This document shows, one piece after another, positions 26,557-35,558 of a stretch of 56,201 bases of DNA. A program made the translations under genes and the position numbers. Origin of the DNA: Candidatus Poribacteria bacterium (GTDB lineage Bacteria; Poribacteria; WGA-4E; WGA-3G); contig JAJEJA010000053.1 in the NCBI GenBank assembly GCA_022828145.1, forward strand, positions 1 through 56,201. The letters are read 5' to 3'. A model generated the notes under the pieces. The model searched no databases and was not told the origin of the DNA. It saw nothing but the letters and a program-made list of their open reading frames with translations. How positions within the stretch are numbered: the first letter of the stretch is position 1; each line of letters starts with the position of its first letter.

Positions 26557-26618
26557 GTGTGTAAGTTATTTACCAAAATTTCCTTTGATTGTTTACTATT
26601 GTATCCGCAAGAATAACG

Positions 26619-27209
26619 TCATAAGGATAGGATATCTCCGTATCCTCTTTTTTCTAACAATGTTTTTAACATATCTTTAGCTTTATGAAGTCGCCATTTT
26701 ACTGTCGTTAAAGGAAGTGAGAGAAAATCAGCTATACGTTTCTGAGGCATATCTACCCAGTAATAGAGTTTGATGACTTCTTGAAAATCCGAAGGCAGTG
26801 CATCAATTGTATCTCGGATTGCTTCATGTGTAGATTCTCTTACTAATATGATTGCTGGGTCTGTAGAATTCGGTTCTGCTTGAATTTGTAATTCATCATC
26901 TTCATCTTCATGCAATTGGATTCTACTTGCTCGTTTCATGTAGCGAAGCGCGCGGTTTCTTGTAATGGAATGTAACCATGCGCCGAATCTATTTAGGTTA
27001 TCCAGTTGTGGTAATGCTTCAAATGCTAAGAGAAAAGCATCCTGAACTATATCTTCAGCATCCGCTGGGTTTCGCACGATCTGTTGTGCTACTGTTAGCA
27101 TCGCGCGTTGATAACGATTGAACAGTTCATCGAATGCTCTGTTGTTCCCAGCCAACACAGCAATTATCAATTCGGCATCCTCAGCATCCTGCAATTCTGG
27201 TACGCTCAT
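26619..27209 (-). CDS. ECF-type RNA polymerase sigma factor
   Basis: A 196-residue sigma-70-family ECF factor. Region 2 spans about residues 20-95 (FDELFNRYQRAMLTVAQQIV, then ADAEDIVQDAFLLAFEALPQ with the core-binding DAEDIVQD). RFGAWLHSITRNRALRYMKR is the region 2.3-2.4 DNA-melting part. After an acidic linker, region 4 (about 130-185) has PSDFQEVIKLYYWVDMPQKRIADFLSLPLTTVKWRLHKAKDML as the helix-turn-helix. No C-terminal SnoaL-type domain. The DUF4097-like protein downstream is the likely functional partner. Target promoters are not identified in this window. Confidence 0.93.
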   Translation of the reverse strand: MSVPELQDAEDAELIIAVLAGNNRAFDELFNRYQRAMLTVAQQIVRNPADAEDIVQDAFLLAFEALPQLDNLNRFGAWLHSITRNRALRYMKRASRIQLHEDEDDELQIQAEPNSTDPAIILVRESTHEAIRDTIDALPSDFQEVIKLYYWVDMPQKRIADFLSLPLTTVKWRLHKAKDMLKTLLEKRGYGDILSL

Positions 27210-27305
27210 TTAATTACACTCCTATCGTTAGTTAATAGAGAATCATTCATTGAAAAGGATAGAAGTTTAATTATTAGGTTGGCTGATGAATGATCTAATG
27301 CTTGT

Positions 27306-27806
27306 CTATGAAGACGGTTTGTAATACATAACAAGGCATGCGCCGATAGCTGCCAGCAGAATACCGATTATGAATTCTGGACGTACAGCACTCCAACCAT
27401 TCTCTGGTGGATGGGACAACGTTGCCACTACAGCGTTAACGATAGGTGCACCAGCAAAGACAATGGACATGACGACTGCAGGTTTGCCACCAGCCCCGAA
27501 TGCAAGCAGTACACCGAAAGCACCTATTGCGCCGACAACTCCCGCGAGGAACGACCATGTAACACCTTTACTTGTAAATGACCATTCTGCTCCACTTAAG
27601 AGTAGTAATACAGCAGAACCGATAACTGCCACCAAGAGATATGCCAGTCCTACAAACAGAAAGGATTTGTATCGTCTGATGTCTTTACCCTGATCAGGAT
27701 CTGCATTTTTTTCTAACATAAAGTTCTGCCCATTGTGCAAGAAAACGCCATAGAGTCCCCAAGCCGCAACTGTGAGAACAACAAAGATAATCCATGTTTT
27801 AGTCAT
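27306..27806 (-). CDS. Small four-to-five-helix membrane protein (EamA-like)
   Basis: 166 residues with helices near 5-21, 48-70, 80-105, 107-125 and 143-161. The GVVGAIGAFGVLLAFGAGG and VVMSIVFAGAPIVNAVVA segments resemble one half of an EamA/DMT transporter, which would act as a dimer. An AGAGGA ribosome site precedes the ATG. It is a single gene between the ECF sigma gene and a glycosyltransferase. Substrate unknown; other small membrane families cannot be excluded. Confidence 0.72.
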   Translation of the reverse strand: MTKTWIIFVVLTVAAWGLYGVFLHNGQNFMLEKNADPDQGKDIRRYKSFLFVGLAYLLVAVIGSAVLLLLSGAEWSFTSKGVTWSFLAGVVGAIGAFGVLLAFGAGGKPAVVMSIVFAGAPIVNAVVATLSHPPENGWSAVRPEFIIGILLAAIGACLVMYYKPSS

Positions 27807-27832
27807 TCTTTTTTCCTCTGATTTGAGATATT

Positions 27833-27930
27833 ATACCATTTGTATTAGTTTTTCCAACATTACCGGTTGTTAGACATGAAACGTAGAACGGCACAATCTA
27901 ACAGAATGTGCTACAGATCGTTTGTGGTAT
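27833..27930. mobile_element. MITE-like family B, degraded copy
   Basis: Left end ATACCATTTGTATTAG at 27833; right end GTTTGTGGTAT ends at 27930. The interior (ACATTACCGG, AACGGCACAATCT, GAATGTGCTACAG) parallels the intact copy at 50091-50204. It lies upstream of the EamA-like gene start. Confidence 0.65.
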
Positions 27931-27971
27931 ATTCCGAAATTTATTAATAAGAGCATAACTATTTTCTAATC

Positions 27972-29261
27972 CTATACATATTTTTCAAAGACATTCATGA
28001 GTTGTTGTGCGATTTTTTCGCGACTGAAATTCTGATGCACACTCATCTGTCCATTTGCACCCAATTGTTTACGTTTTGAGGGATCCCGGAATAACTGGTA
28101 TATACCTTCAGCAACCGATTCTGCAGATTCAGGATCTACGAGGATACCCCCTTCGGTTGCCTTAATCATTTCAGGAAATGAACCGTGTTTCGGTTGTACG
28201 ACAGGTACACCGTTTGCTAATGCTTCTAATACTGATAACCCTTTGGATTCCCGATAAACAGTAGGTACAGAGAAAACATGTAAACGGTTCAGAAAATCTA
28301 TTTTCTGTGTTCGTGTGACTTCCCCATAATGCACGAAACTATCTTGAAGCCCCCAGTCATTTATCTGTTTAACTAATTCTTCAAAATAGGGTTTATCCTT
28401 TTTTCCTAAATAACCTGCAACATGCAGTTCTAAGTTATCTACGCCGAACTCTTTCGCAAGTGTATAGAAGGCACTGACCAAGATATGTAAGCCTTTCTCT
28501 GGACAGATCCGAGCCAGATACCCAATAATAAACGGAGGGGGCCCGGGTTTTTCGTCTTTTTTACCGTGTCCATCCAAGTTCAATCCAAGTGGTACAACAT
28601 CAATTCTATCAACGGCGACTTTCAGATACTCACTTGCCATGAATTGTGCGTAGTAGCTGTTTGGGGCAACGAAACTGTCTGCATCTGCCGCGCGTTCCGC
28701 GAGCAGTGATAATGCTTCTGATTTGTATGGATCAATTAGGTCGCGTAAAAAAATGTCTTCCCCTTGAAGCGCACAGACTACGGGAACATCTAAAGCATTT
28801 TTTATCTCTTTTGCAAAACCCAATAGCATAGAATTCGTTAAATAGACAATATCAGGTTTATTCTCTACCCGGAGCCATTTGACTAATTTTTCTAACTCTT
28901 TTCTCTGAAATCCGTTCTCACCACTGAGCATAGAAACTGTCAGTAACCCTAAATCACGGGCATCTGTAGATGCACTTAAGCGCGACAGACTATTCAGAAG
29001 TGAGTTGTTATCAAGTAGTCTATCAAATGCCCAGGGTGTATGTCGGAAAAATGCGATCTTTTGTTGAAGATAGACATTAATGCCACCATAGAACACCCGG
29101 TCTAAACTTACATTCTCTTCATCTGTACGTGTTGGTGTATATGTTGGAATTAATGATACGTTATATCCTTGGTCTTTTAATGCTGATGCTATGGTGTTGT
29201 CGTGTATACATGTACCGCAATACATACCCGCGGCACCAGCAGTTACATAAGCAACTTTCAT
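27972..29261 (-). CDS. Glycosyltransferase family 4 protein
   Basis: A 429-residue GT-B glycosyltransferase. The N-terminal Rossmann domain begins KVAYVTAGAAGMYCGTCIHDNTIASALKDQGYNV, including the glycine-rich acceptor loop. The C-terminal domain (from about 240) has IIGYLARICPEKGLHILVSAF, LELHVAGYL, and the nucleotide-sugar-binding E-x7-E element RESKGLSVLEALANGVPVV, with GSFPEMI. The enzyme transfers a sugar from an NDP-sugar to an unknown acceptor. No polysaccharide cluster surrounds it. The GMYCGTCIHD start with two Cys is a recognisable sub-family feature. Monocistronic. Confidence 0.9.
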   Translation of the reverse strand: MKVAYVTAGAAGMYCGTCIHDNTIASALKDQGYNVSLIPTYTPTRTDEENVSLDRVFYGGINVYLQQKIAFFRHTPWAFDRLLDNNSLLNSLSRLSASTDARDLGLLTVSMLSGENGFQRKELEKLVKWLRVENKPDIVYLTNSMLLGFAKEIKNALDVPVVCALQGEDIFLRDLIDPYKSEALSLLAERAADADSFVAPNSYYAQFMASEYLKVAVDRIDVVPLGLNLDGHGKKDEKPGPPPFIIGYLARICPEKGLHILVSAFYTLAKEFGVDNLELHVAGYLGKKDKPYFEELVKQINDWGLQDSFVHYGEVTRTQKIDFLNRLHVFSVPTVYRESKGLSVLEALANGVPVVQPKHGSFPEMIKATEGGILVDPESAESVAEGIYQLFRDPSKRKQLGANGQMSVHQNFSREKIAQQLMNVFEKYV

Positions 29262-29318
29262 GTCTCTAATTATATAATTGGAATATATCAGTTTAACCGA
29301 TAATTATATATATACCTT

Positions 29319-30779
29319 TCATTTTGTAAAGAACTTATTTATCGTGTCTGAAGATGGCGGTTTTGTTATCAGTGATACAAGAAATAAGATGGATGAAGAT
29401 GTGAGGATAATTACAGCAACGGGCATGATCCCTGTTCCACCAACTGTGTATCCAGATGTTTGCCAATTTTGTATAAAGAAGTATAACCATAATACAATTA
29501 CACTTGCGATTGACGCGTAGACACCTATTTTAGTACTTCGCTTCCAAAATAGTGCAGCAACTACTATTGGGAAAAGTCCTGAGAAACCAGTGAAAGACCA
29601 TACCGCGAGTTTAAAAATGCTTGATGTTGCTATTAGAGATAGGATATAGGTTATAGAGAGTATTCCAATAACGAAGAAACGTCCCACCCAAACATGTTGT
29701 TTGTCGGACATTCTCTCTTGTCCGCCCTTTTTCATATAATGCTGCACAATATCGTGTGTAAACATACTACCGAGTGACAGCGATTGTGAATCTAACGACG
29801 ACATGATCGCTGCGAAAACACCGGCTCCTAAGAAACCTGCTAAGACCCCTGGGGCATGTTTGTGTATGAGTTTAATGAGGACAGTGTTGGTTTCTGGTCC
29901 AGACAGTCCGACGAAATCCACATTACCTAAGATACCGAGTAGGACGCTCGGTATCCATACCACCGCTATACAGAGTGGGTATAAGATTACTGGATATCGG
30001 AATGTGCTCACATCTTTAGCAGTTAGACAGTGAGAGAAGATATGCGGAAACATGCCAACAGAGAGTGGAATGCATGTGTAGGTTAATAGTTCTAAAGGTT
30101 GAATATGCTCTGATTGCTTTAGGAGATGTGTGTCAACTTTTGAAAGTGCCTCCGTAAGTCCACCTAATTTGTTAAGAATCACCACAAAAGTGATTCCCCC
30201 CAGTGTCATAAAGACAAGGGTTTGAAATGTGTTGACCCAAGCAGTTCCTCGCATACCACTATATGTCACATAACACAAGACGACTGCACATATTAGCAAC
30301 CCACCGAACCATCGTGGGATTGTGTTTTCCGTAATTGTTGCTAATGTTCCACTTCCTCCCATCACCCCAATTAACAGATACGGTATTAGCAGTAATACGA
30401 GCACAATAAAAATAAGTAACCCTAAGCCATCTGATTCCCATCGTTCACGGAAGTATTGCACTTGTGTGAAGTATCCGTATTTTTTACCAAGTTTCCATAG
30501 ACGTGTGCCAATAAATAGCAAGACACACGGTACCACAATTGCGGAAGATGATGCCATCAGAGCGAAAATCCCAATGCCTCTATGGTATGCTTCACCAGAT
30601 GCACCGAGTATTGAAAACGCTGTCATGTGAGTACCAAACAGGGTCATTAATAGCACAAACCAATTAATAGACCTACTTGCTACGAAATAGTCCTCGCCAG
30701 TGTTTTGAAACAATCGGTGGCTAATAATGCCTATTCCGAGTACTAATGCAAGATATAATGTAAGAACTGTGATGATCAT
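29319..30779 (-). CDS. Sodium:solute symporter (SSS family)
   Basis: A 486-residue SSS-family transporter with about 13 hydrophobic helices. Family marks include FVASRSINWFVLLMTLFGTHMTAFSILGASGEAY (helix 1 unwound region), TYSGMRGTAWVNTFQTLVFM (helix 5-6 region), and AAIMSSLDSQSLSLGSMFTHDIV (the helix 8 sodium-site pattern A-x-x-S-S-x-D-S). The immediate upstream neighbour on the same strand is a short DUF3311-like gene, an association typical of SSS transporters. Substrate (sugar, carboxylate, proline or other) cannot be determined. Confidence 0.92.
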   Translation of the reverse strand: MIITVLTLYLALVLGIGIISHRLFQNTGEDYFVASRSINWFVLLMTLFGTHMTAFSILGASGEAYHRGIGIFALMASSSAIVVPCVLLFIGTRLWKLGKKYGYFTQVQYFRERWESDGLGLLIFIVLVLLLIPYLLIGVMGGSGTLATITENTIPRWFGGLLICAVVLCYVTYSGMRGTAWVNTFQTLVFMTLGGITFVVILNKLGGLTEALSKVDTHLLKQSEHIQPLELLTYTCIPLSVGMFPHIFSHCLTAKDVSTFRYPVILYPLCIAVVWIPSVLLGILGNVDFVGLSGPETNTVLIKLIHKHAPGVLAGFLGAGVFAAIMSSLDSQSLSLGSMFTHDIVQHYMKKGGQERMSDKQHVWVGRFFVIGILSITYILSLIATSSIFKLAVWSFTGFSGLFPIVVAALFWKRSTKIGVYASIASVIVLWLYFFIQNWQTSGYTVGGTGIMPVAVIILTSSSILFLVSLITKPPSSDTINKFFTK

Positions 30780-30812
30780 ATTACGCTTTTTTCATAATTG
30801 TATTCAATTACT

Positions 30813-31004
30813 TCATGTTTTCAATGTATATTTTACAATGATTGCCATGAGTAAGGTCGCGACAAAACAGTATACGATGTGATATAATAATCCTATCGGT
30901 ATTCCCAATACAATTTGAGCGTTATCCCACAACCAGAAGTCGTTATGTAGGACAAACAGCAGAACCAGCAGACCGTAGAGTAGTATTTTAAGTGACCGTT
31001 GCAT
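30813..31004 (-). CDS. DUF3311-like small membrane protein
   Basis: 63 residues with two hydrophobic helices (LKILLYGLLVLLFVLHNDFW, then ILYHIVYCFVATLLMAIIV-like second segment). The motif HNDFWLWDN followed by GIPIGLLYHIVYC is characteristic of DUF3311 proteins, which sit next to SSS symporters. Its ATG overlaps the end of the TRAP permease gene by 17 bases, and the symporter gene starts 33 bases after its stop, so it is translationally linked to both. Probably an accessory subunit of the symporter. Confidence 0.85.
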   Translation of the reverse strand: MQRSLKILLYGLLVLLFVLHNDFWLWDNAQIVLGIPIGLLYHIVYCFVATLLMAIIVKYTLKT

Positions 31005-33039
31005 GGTGAGTTCCCTCTTTCTTCCAATTATAGTAAAATATCACAGTGGAAGCAAGTATTGCAAGCACATGAATCCAAAGGTAACCGACACTCGTTGAAA
31101 AGAAAAATAGACAGAGGACTGCGATTAATAAAATTCCCCTTTCCAACAGCGACATCTCCTTGAAGGCGTAACCTGCCATGCTTGCTGCAAAGATGACAGT
31201 TCCAATAAGTGTCACTGATAGATTCAACAATAAATTCCATATTTCTGGATTCCCACCTTCAGGACTAAGTAAGAGGAGTTCAGGACGTAGGACGAATGCA
31301 TAAGGTAGCGCGAAACCTACAAGTGAAAAACGAAATGCTGCAAATGCTGTTTTCATTATGTTTGCATCCGCAATTGCTGCGGCTGTATAGGCTGCCAAAG
31401 CAACGGGAGGCGTTACCATAGACATCATACCGAAATAGAATATAAAGAAGTGAACTGCCAGCACTATCTTCTCTAAATTCAATTCTTGCAAAACTGGACC
31501 CATCAAGATTGCAACTAAGAGATAGCACACTGATGAAGGGAGCCCCATACCCAGGATGATCGTTGACACCATCAGCAAAAATAGGGCATAAATCAGGTTT
31601 GTTTCTGCCAATGATACCATCGTTGATGCCATTTTAGTTCCAATACCTGTTAGTTCCACGACACCTAAGATAATCCCAACACATGAAGCCGCTGCGATTA
31701 ATGACACGCCGCTATGCGCAGCGTTCTCCATCGCTTTCATCATACCTGACATACTGACTCTTGTTTTCGGATGGAATACACTTACAATCAAGACGACCAA
31801 TAGTGCCCAACTTACAGCACGATACGGTGTTGAGGCTCTTAATAGGAAACCAAAAAAAGAAAGTAGGAATGGACTTTCATCAGTACCACTGGCATCAGCC
31901 CCCGGTAATTTCAATAGAAATACGATGAGTGTAACAAAAGCAGTAAAGAAAACGATACCTTGTATCTTTGGTAATTTCTCTACAGAATCTTCCTGTAACG
32001 AAGACTGTTCAGGTTCCTTCTGATTTTCTGAAGATGCCGGATTGCTGATACGTTTCGCATAAAAATGGACGATGAGGAGCAAGGCAGTATAGTAGAAAAT
32101 CGCAGGAATTAACGCAGCTTTGATTATCTCAAGGTAGGTAACGGATGGTTCTACGATCTCTAACATCATATATGCAGCAGCACCCATTATAGGGGGAACT
32201 AATGCACCACCTGAACTTGCTGCAGCTTCAATACCACCAGCAATTTCAGGTTTGAATCCAACGCTCCGCATCAAAGGTATAGTGAATGTTCCAGTAGTCG
32301 CAGTATTTGCAACAGCTGAACCAGATAACGAACCCATCATGCCGCTTCCGATCACTGCTACCTTTGCAGGACTGCCTTTACTTGTCCCAAATACCTTTTT
32401 TGCAAGATTCAGAATATATGCTGTCGCGCCAGTCCGTTCCAGCAACGTGCCGAATAAGACAAAGAGAAAGACATAAGTAAACATCACTCTCAGTGCAACA
32501 CCGAAGACACCCCCGTGTAGAAAAGTCTTACCTATCACACGTTTCAATGGAAAGCCGCGATGTTCAAATAACCACCCTGGCAAGTATTGTCCTGCAAGCG
32601 CGTAAAACAAAAAGATACTTGCCAAAATTGTTAACGTTAAACCTATAGAACGACGGGTTGCTTCTAAAATAAGAATGAGTGCAACACCACCTATAAGAAA
32701 ATCCAAGAAGTGTTCGGCTGATGCTCGATTACCGAGATATGTATCGTTTAACCATAAAGATTCAAAGATAGGCTCGGTCTGTAGAATGACATAACCGAAA
32801 CAGACGAATGATAAAAAAGCAAGTCCAAAATCCAAGATATCAATGAGCGGATTGTCTGCTAATTTCGGATGTAGTGGATACTTAAAAAAAACTATTATTA
32901 GACCTAACAAGGCGAAAAAAGCCAACCTGGATTGAGGTCTTAGAAATGGATAGTTGACTTCGACTAATATAAAAACACTTAGTGCGACAGCAACCGGAAG
33001 GATAAGTGATCGTTTGATCTTTTTTAATTGGTCCTGCAA
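30988..33039 (-). CDS. Fused TRAP transporter permease (DctQM-type)
   Basis: 683 residues, TTG start with AAGGAA upstream. The first about 170 residues form the four-helix small (DctQ-like) part. The rest is the large DctM-like subunit with GTLLERTGATAYILNLAKKVFGTSKGSPAKVAVIGSGMMGSLSGSAVANTATTGTFTIPLM and EAAASSGGALVPPIMGAAAYMM, the hallmark of TAXI-type TRAP permeases. A second repeat half has GMGLPSSVCYLLVAILMGPVL and MVTPPVALAAYTAAAIA. Imports an organic anion driven by sodium. No TAXI solute receptor is encoded in this window; it may be encoded elsewhere. The 3' end overlaps the DUF3311-like gene. The 224-base gap 33040-33263 shows no gene. Confidence 0.92.
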   Translation of the reverse strand: MQDQLKKIKRSLILPVAVALSVFILVEVNYPFLRPQSRLAFFALLGLIIVFFKYPLHPKLADNPLIDILDFGLAFLSFVCFGYVILQTEPIFESLWLNDTYLGNRASAEHFLDFLIGGVALILILEATRRSIGLTLTILASIFLFYALAGQYLPGWLFEHRGFPLKRVIGKTFLHGGVFGVALRVMFTYVFLFVLFGTLLERTGATAYILNLAKKVFGTSKGSPAKVAVIGSGMMGSLSGSAVANTATTGTFTIPLMRSVGFKPEIAGGIEAAASSGGALVPPIMGAAAYMMLEIVEPSVTYLEIIKAALIPAIFYYTALLLIVHFYAKRISNPASSENQKEPEQSSLQEDSVEKLPKIQGIVFFTAFVTLIVFLLKLPGADASGTDESPFLLSFFGFLLRASTPYRAVSWALLVVLIVSVFHPKTRVSMSGMMKAMENAAHSGVSLIAAASCVGIILGVVELTGIGTKMASTMVSLAETNLIYALFLLMVSTIILGMGLPSSVCYLLVAILMGPVLQELNLEKIVLAVHFFIFYFGMMSMVTPPVALAAYTAAAIADANIMKTAFAAFRFSLVGFALPYAFVLRPELLLLSPEGGNPEIWNLLLNLSVTLIGTVIFAASMAGYAFKEMSLLERGILLIAVLCLFFFSTSVGYLWIHVLAILASTVIFYYNWKKEGTHHATVT

Positions 33040-33263
33040 GGGTTTCCTTACGTGGCTACACAGGTAGCAGAAATAGGAATCTTAATCGGATTAATCTGAT
33101 GAAATTAGTATTGATTCCAAGATCCTTAGGTAGTGCTTGAGACGTAACGCATTATTACTTAAGTTTAATCAAAAAACTGAGTTTAGTCAACAGAAATCTG
33201 AGATAACATAGGGTCAATACCGTTCTATCTTCAGCCGCGTTCATCCATTCACCGGTCAAATTC

Positions 33264-34109
33264 CTACCAATAGTTCGTCTTTATTTTTCCCCACGAGATA
33301 GCAAGTTTTTGAATAGGATCAACGCTGAGTCCTATTCTGGATTTATAATTTCGGGTTACGTCCTCTACTGAAAGGGGACGGTCGTAAATCCGCACTTCAT
33401 CTATGACGCCAGGGAAAAACTTTTCTACAGCACCACGATTGTTTGCAGCACCGATATAGACAGGTTCCACAAAAGGTTCAAAAGTGGTTAACTTTTTGGC
33501 ATCACCAAGAATGACGATCTGTTCTGTGCCATCCATATAGATGTTCACTTTTGGTATTTCAGCATCCTCAACAGCGAAAACAATATGATGCCATTCACCA
33601 TCAGAAAGAGCGAAATCAATTTGTGCTGCTATGGCATTACAACCCGCAGCTGATTTTTGACGAACATAGAAGTGAACAACATCTTGGGCAAAAAGGAAAC
33701 CGGCTTGGGCACTGCGATTAACATCTATTGCCCATCCCATATTACATCCCGTATCAAGTACCTTAAAAAGCGTTGTCCAATCGTCCTTAAATTCTGTTTT
33801 GACCCAGGCTTCAAACGTTGATGAACCGACCTTCTCACCAAAGTCCCCAAGATTTGTCAGGTTGACATAGTCATTCACACCGTCAAATTCAAGAGCTTGT
33901 CCGACTTGACCCGATACAATCTTCGGATCACCAACAATTGTACCGTTGTTGTCACCCCAGATGTCCATTGCTGTCTTGTCAGTTATATCTTGTCTGTCGA
34001 ATGTCCAGTAACTAACCAGACCATCGGTAACGATCGTGCGGGAATAGGCTTGTCCTGTGAGCATGAAACTTGCGATTGCAGACAGTAGAACACTTACTAT
34101 TGTTTTCAT
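33264..34109 (-). CDS. Secreted LamG (concanavalin A-like) protein
   Basis: 281 residues. Signal peptide about 1-23 (VLLSAIASFMLTGQAYS), then one LamG-like jelly roll: LVSYWTFDRQDITDKT, GQALEFDGVNDYVNLTNL, STFEAWVKTEF, DGEWHHIVFAVEDAE, NIYMDGTEQ, and the terminal GVIDEVRIYDRPLSVEDVTRNY. A short C-terminal tail, LSVDPIQKLAISWGKIKTNYW, follows the domain. I believe similar KLAxxWGxIK tails occur on many LamG and related proteins of this lineage, but cannot verify that. Likely an exported sugar-binding or surface protein. Ligand unknown. Confidence 0.85.
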   Translation of the reverse strand: MKTIVSVLLSAIASFMLTGQAYSRTIVTDGLVSYWTFDRQDITDKTAMDIWGDNNGTIVGDPKIVSGQVGQALEFDGVNDYVNLTNLGDFGEKVGSSTFEAWVKTEFKDDWTTLFKVLDTGCNMGWAIDVNRSAQAGFLFAQDVVHFYVRQKSAAGCNAIAAQIDFALSDGEWHHIVFAVEDAEIPKVNIYMDGTEQIVILGDAKKLTTFEPFVEPVYIGAANNRGAVEKFFPGVIDEVRIYDRPLSVEDVTRNYKSRIGLSVDPIQKLAISWGKIKTNYW

Positions 34110-34177
34110 TTAAATTCTCCTTAACAACTGGTATAAATAGACTGTCTATCCAGACCAAAGGATTGGAAGAAATAGAC

Positions 34178-34960
34178 TTAGGTTTTTAATTCGTTCAGGA
34201 TCCGCTTTACTACCTGTTTCTGTCTTCCTTGAACTGCAGGTTGTTCTAATTCATAAATTTCATCTGATATCAAATCTCTATATTCCTCTTTCGGTAGTCC
34301 GCCATGAGAACCTTTGTCAATATATCGGTTAAAGACGGAAAAGCGTGGATACGTTTCCGTCCACCGTCTTGCCCCATGAAAAAGTGCTTCGGTGAAAATC
34401 ACACAATCACCAGCATTAACGGGAACGTTGATTACTGTTGGTGGTCCATCGTATATTGAAAGATCATCTGGAGGCTCATAGTTACGTTTATGACTACCGG
34501 GGAGACAGACAAACCCAGTTCCTTCAGGAACGTTTACTAACGAAGTACCAGCATTGATGAAACCGGCGTACGGCATCCCGTTTTCTATACCGTAGTCCTG
34601 TCCGGAGGCATGAAAGTTTATATCGTCAGAAGTCGTCAAGTTTTTTGTCAATGCACAGTCTACAAGACAAGGGTTGGCACGGGTTAAAGCAATGATGACA
34701 CGCATTATCTCTGCATTTAATACGAGCCGTTGAAAGACTGCATCACCGTATTGTACATTGTTTATCCAGTGGGCAATTGTTGGAGAGTGTGAACTATTTC
34801 TGGATGTAGAAGTAAGAGGCGGCGGCAATTCCGATAACTCCAGAGCATGCCATCGGTTCCCCAACTCAATCATCAATTCGATATCTTCTTCTGGTACAAC
34901 ATTGTGCAGAATGAGAAATCCGTGATGGTCAAAAAACCATCTTTCTTCGTCAGTTAACAT
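34178..34960 (-). CDS. PhyH-like (phytanoyl-CoA dioxygenase family) protein
   Basis: 260 residues of the Fe(II)/2-oxoglutarate PhyH superfamily. Landmarks: N-terminal DHHGFLILHNVVPEEDIELM, then GTGFVCLPGSHKRNY and DCVIFTEALFHGARRW with the distal iron His (H195) and a downstream Arg. The proximal ligand region reads NFHASG (H117-A118-S119), so the expected HxD/E is HxS. Its 3-prime-side gene is the LamG gene; upstream it overlaps the NTase-like gene by 11 bases. Substrate unknown; large PhyH expansions are frequent in this lineage. Confidence 0.8.
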   Translation of the reverse strand: MLTDEERWFFDHHGFLILHNVVPEEDIELMIELGNRWHALELSELPPPLTSTSRNSSHSPTIAHWINNVQYGDAVFQRLVLNAEIMRVIIALTRANPCLVDCALTKNLTTSDDINFHASGQDYGIENGMPYAGFINAGTSLVNVPEGTGFVCLPGSHKRNYEPPDDLSIYDGPPTVINVPVNAGDCVIFTEALFHGARRWTETYPRFSVFNRYIDKGSHGGLPKEEYRDLISDEIYELEQPAVQGRQKQVVKRILNELKT

Positions 34961-35546
34961 TGCATTTCCTTTCTATCCACTTGTCAAATTCTTCTACTGA
35001 AGTAATCTTATCTTCTATCAATGCTTGATATATGTTCATGCTATTATAGATGTCACCACGATAGTCCGGACGTTGAGAAATCACATGTTTTATACGTAGA
35101 GTGGCCCATCTGTCCACCTGTTTCAATTGTGCATGCAATTCGTCAAATTCTGACATGTGTTGAGCATATTCTGTTTCACCATACCCCCACAGGTCTATTT
35201 TCCATTCATGTTCGGCATATAGCAGTTGGATTCCCCAGTAAAGCCCATGGTCAAACTTCGGAAAATCGCGGATAAAGAAATTCGAAAATGACATTTTTGC
35301 GACTTGAAAATCTCTCGCAATACTTTCCCCAATATCGAAAAAGAACATTACATCTCTTTCATGAGGTAATTTAATGCTGATATCAATATCTCTCCATGTC
35401 ATTGTATCTAATGTGTAGCTGCCGATAACCCGTGTATCACCGTAGCTTTGCAGCAATGTCAGCAGACCTTCGTTATTTAGCAGCTGACTCGCTTCATTTC
35501 TCAATAGAGATGCATGTTTATGGATTTCTTTATCTGTCATAGGCAT
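34950..35546 (-). CDS. Nucleotidyltransferase-like protein
   Basis: 198 residues from ATG 35546; TTG 35552 and ATG 35540 are possible starts. The core GSYTLDTMTWRDIDISI (about residues 44-60) resembles the GS-x(n)-DxD catalytic element of the nucleotidyltransferase fold, and WKIDLWG later supplies a third acidic residue in the expected place. This would suit a GrpB- or MNT-like small NTase, but the exact family is not recognised. It overlaps the PhyH gene by 11 bases and follows the ankyrin gene by 12 bases, so the three are likely co-transcribed. Confidence 0.6.
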   Translation of the reverse strand: MPMTDKEIHKHASLLRNEASQLLNNEGLLTLLQSYGDTRVIGSYTLDTMTWRDIDISIKLPHERDVMFFFDIGESIARDFQVAKMSFSNFFIRDFPKFDHGLYWGIQLLYAEHEWKIDLWGYGETEYAQHMSEFDELHAQLKQVDRWATLRIKHVISQRPDYRGDIYNSMNIYQALIEDKITSVEEFDKWIERKCNVN

Positions 35547-35558
35547 TTTCAAACGTAG

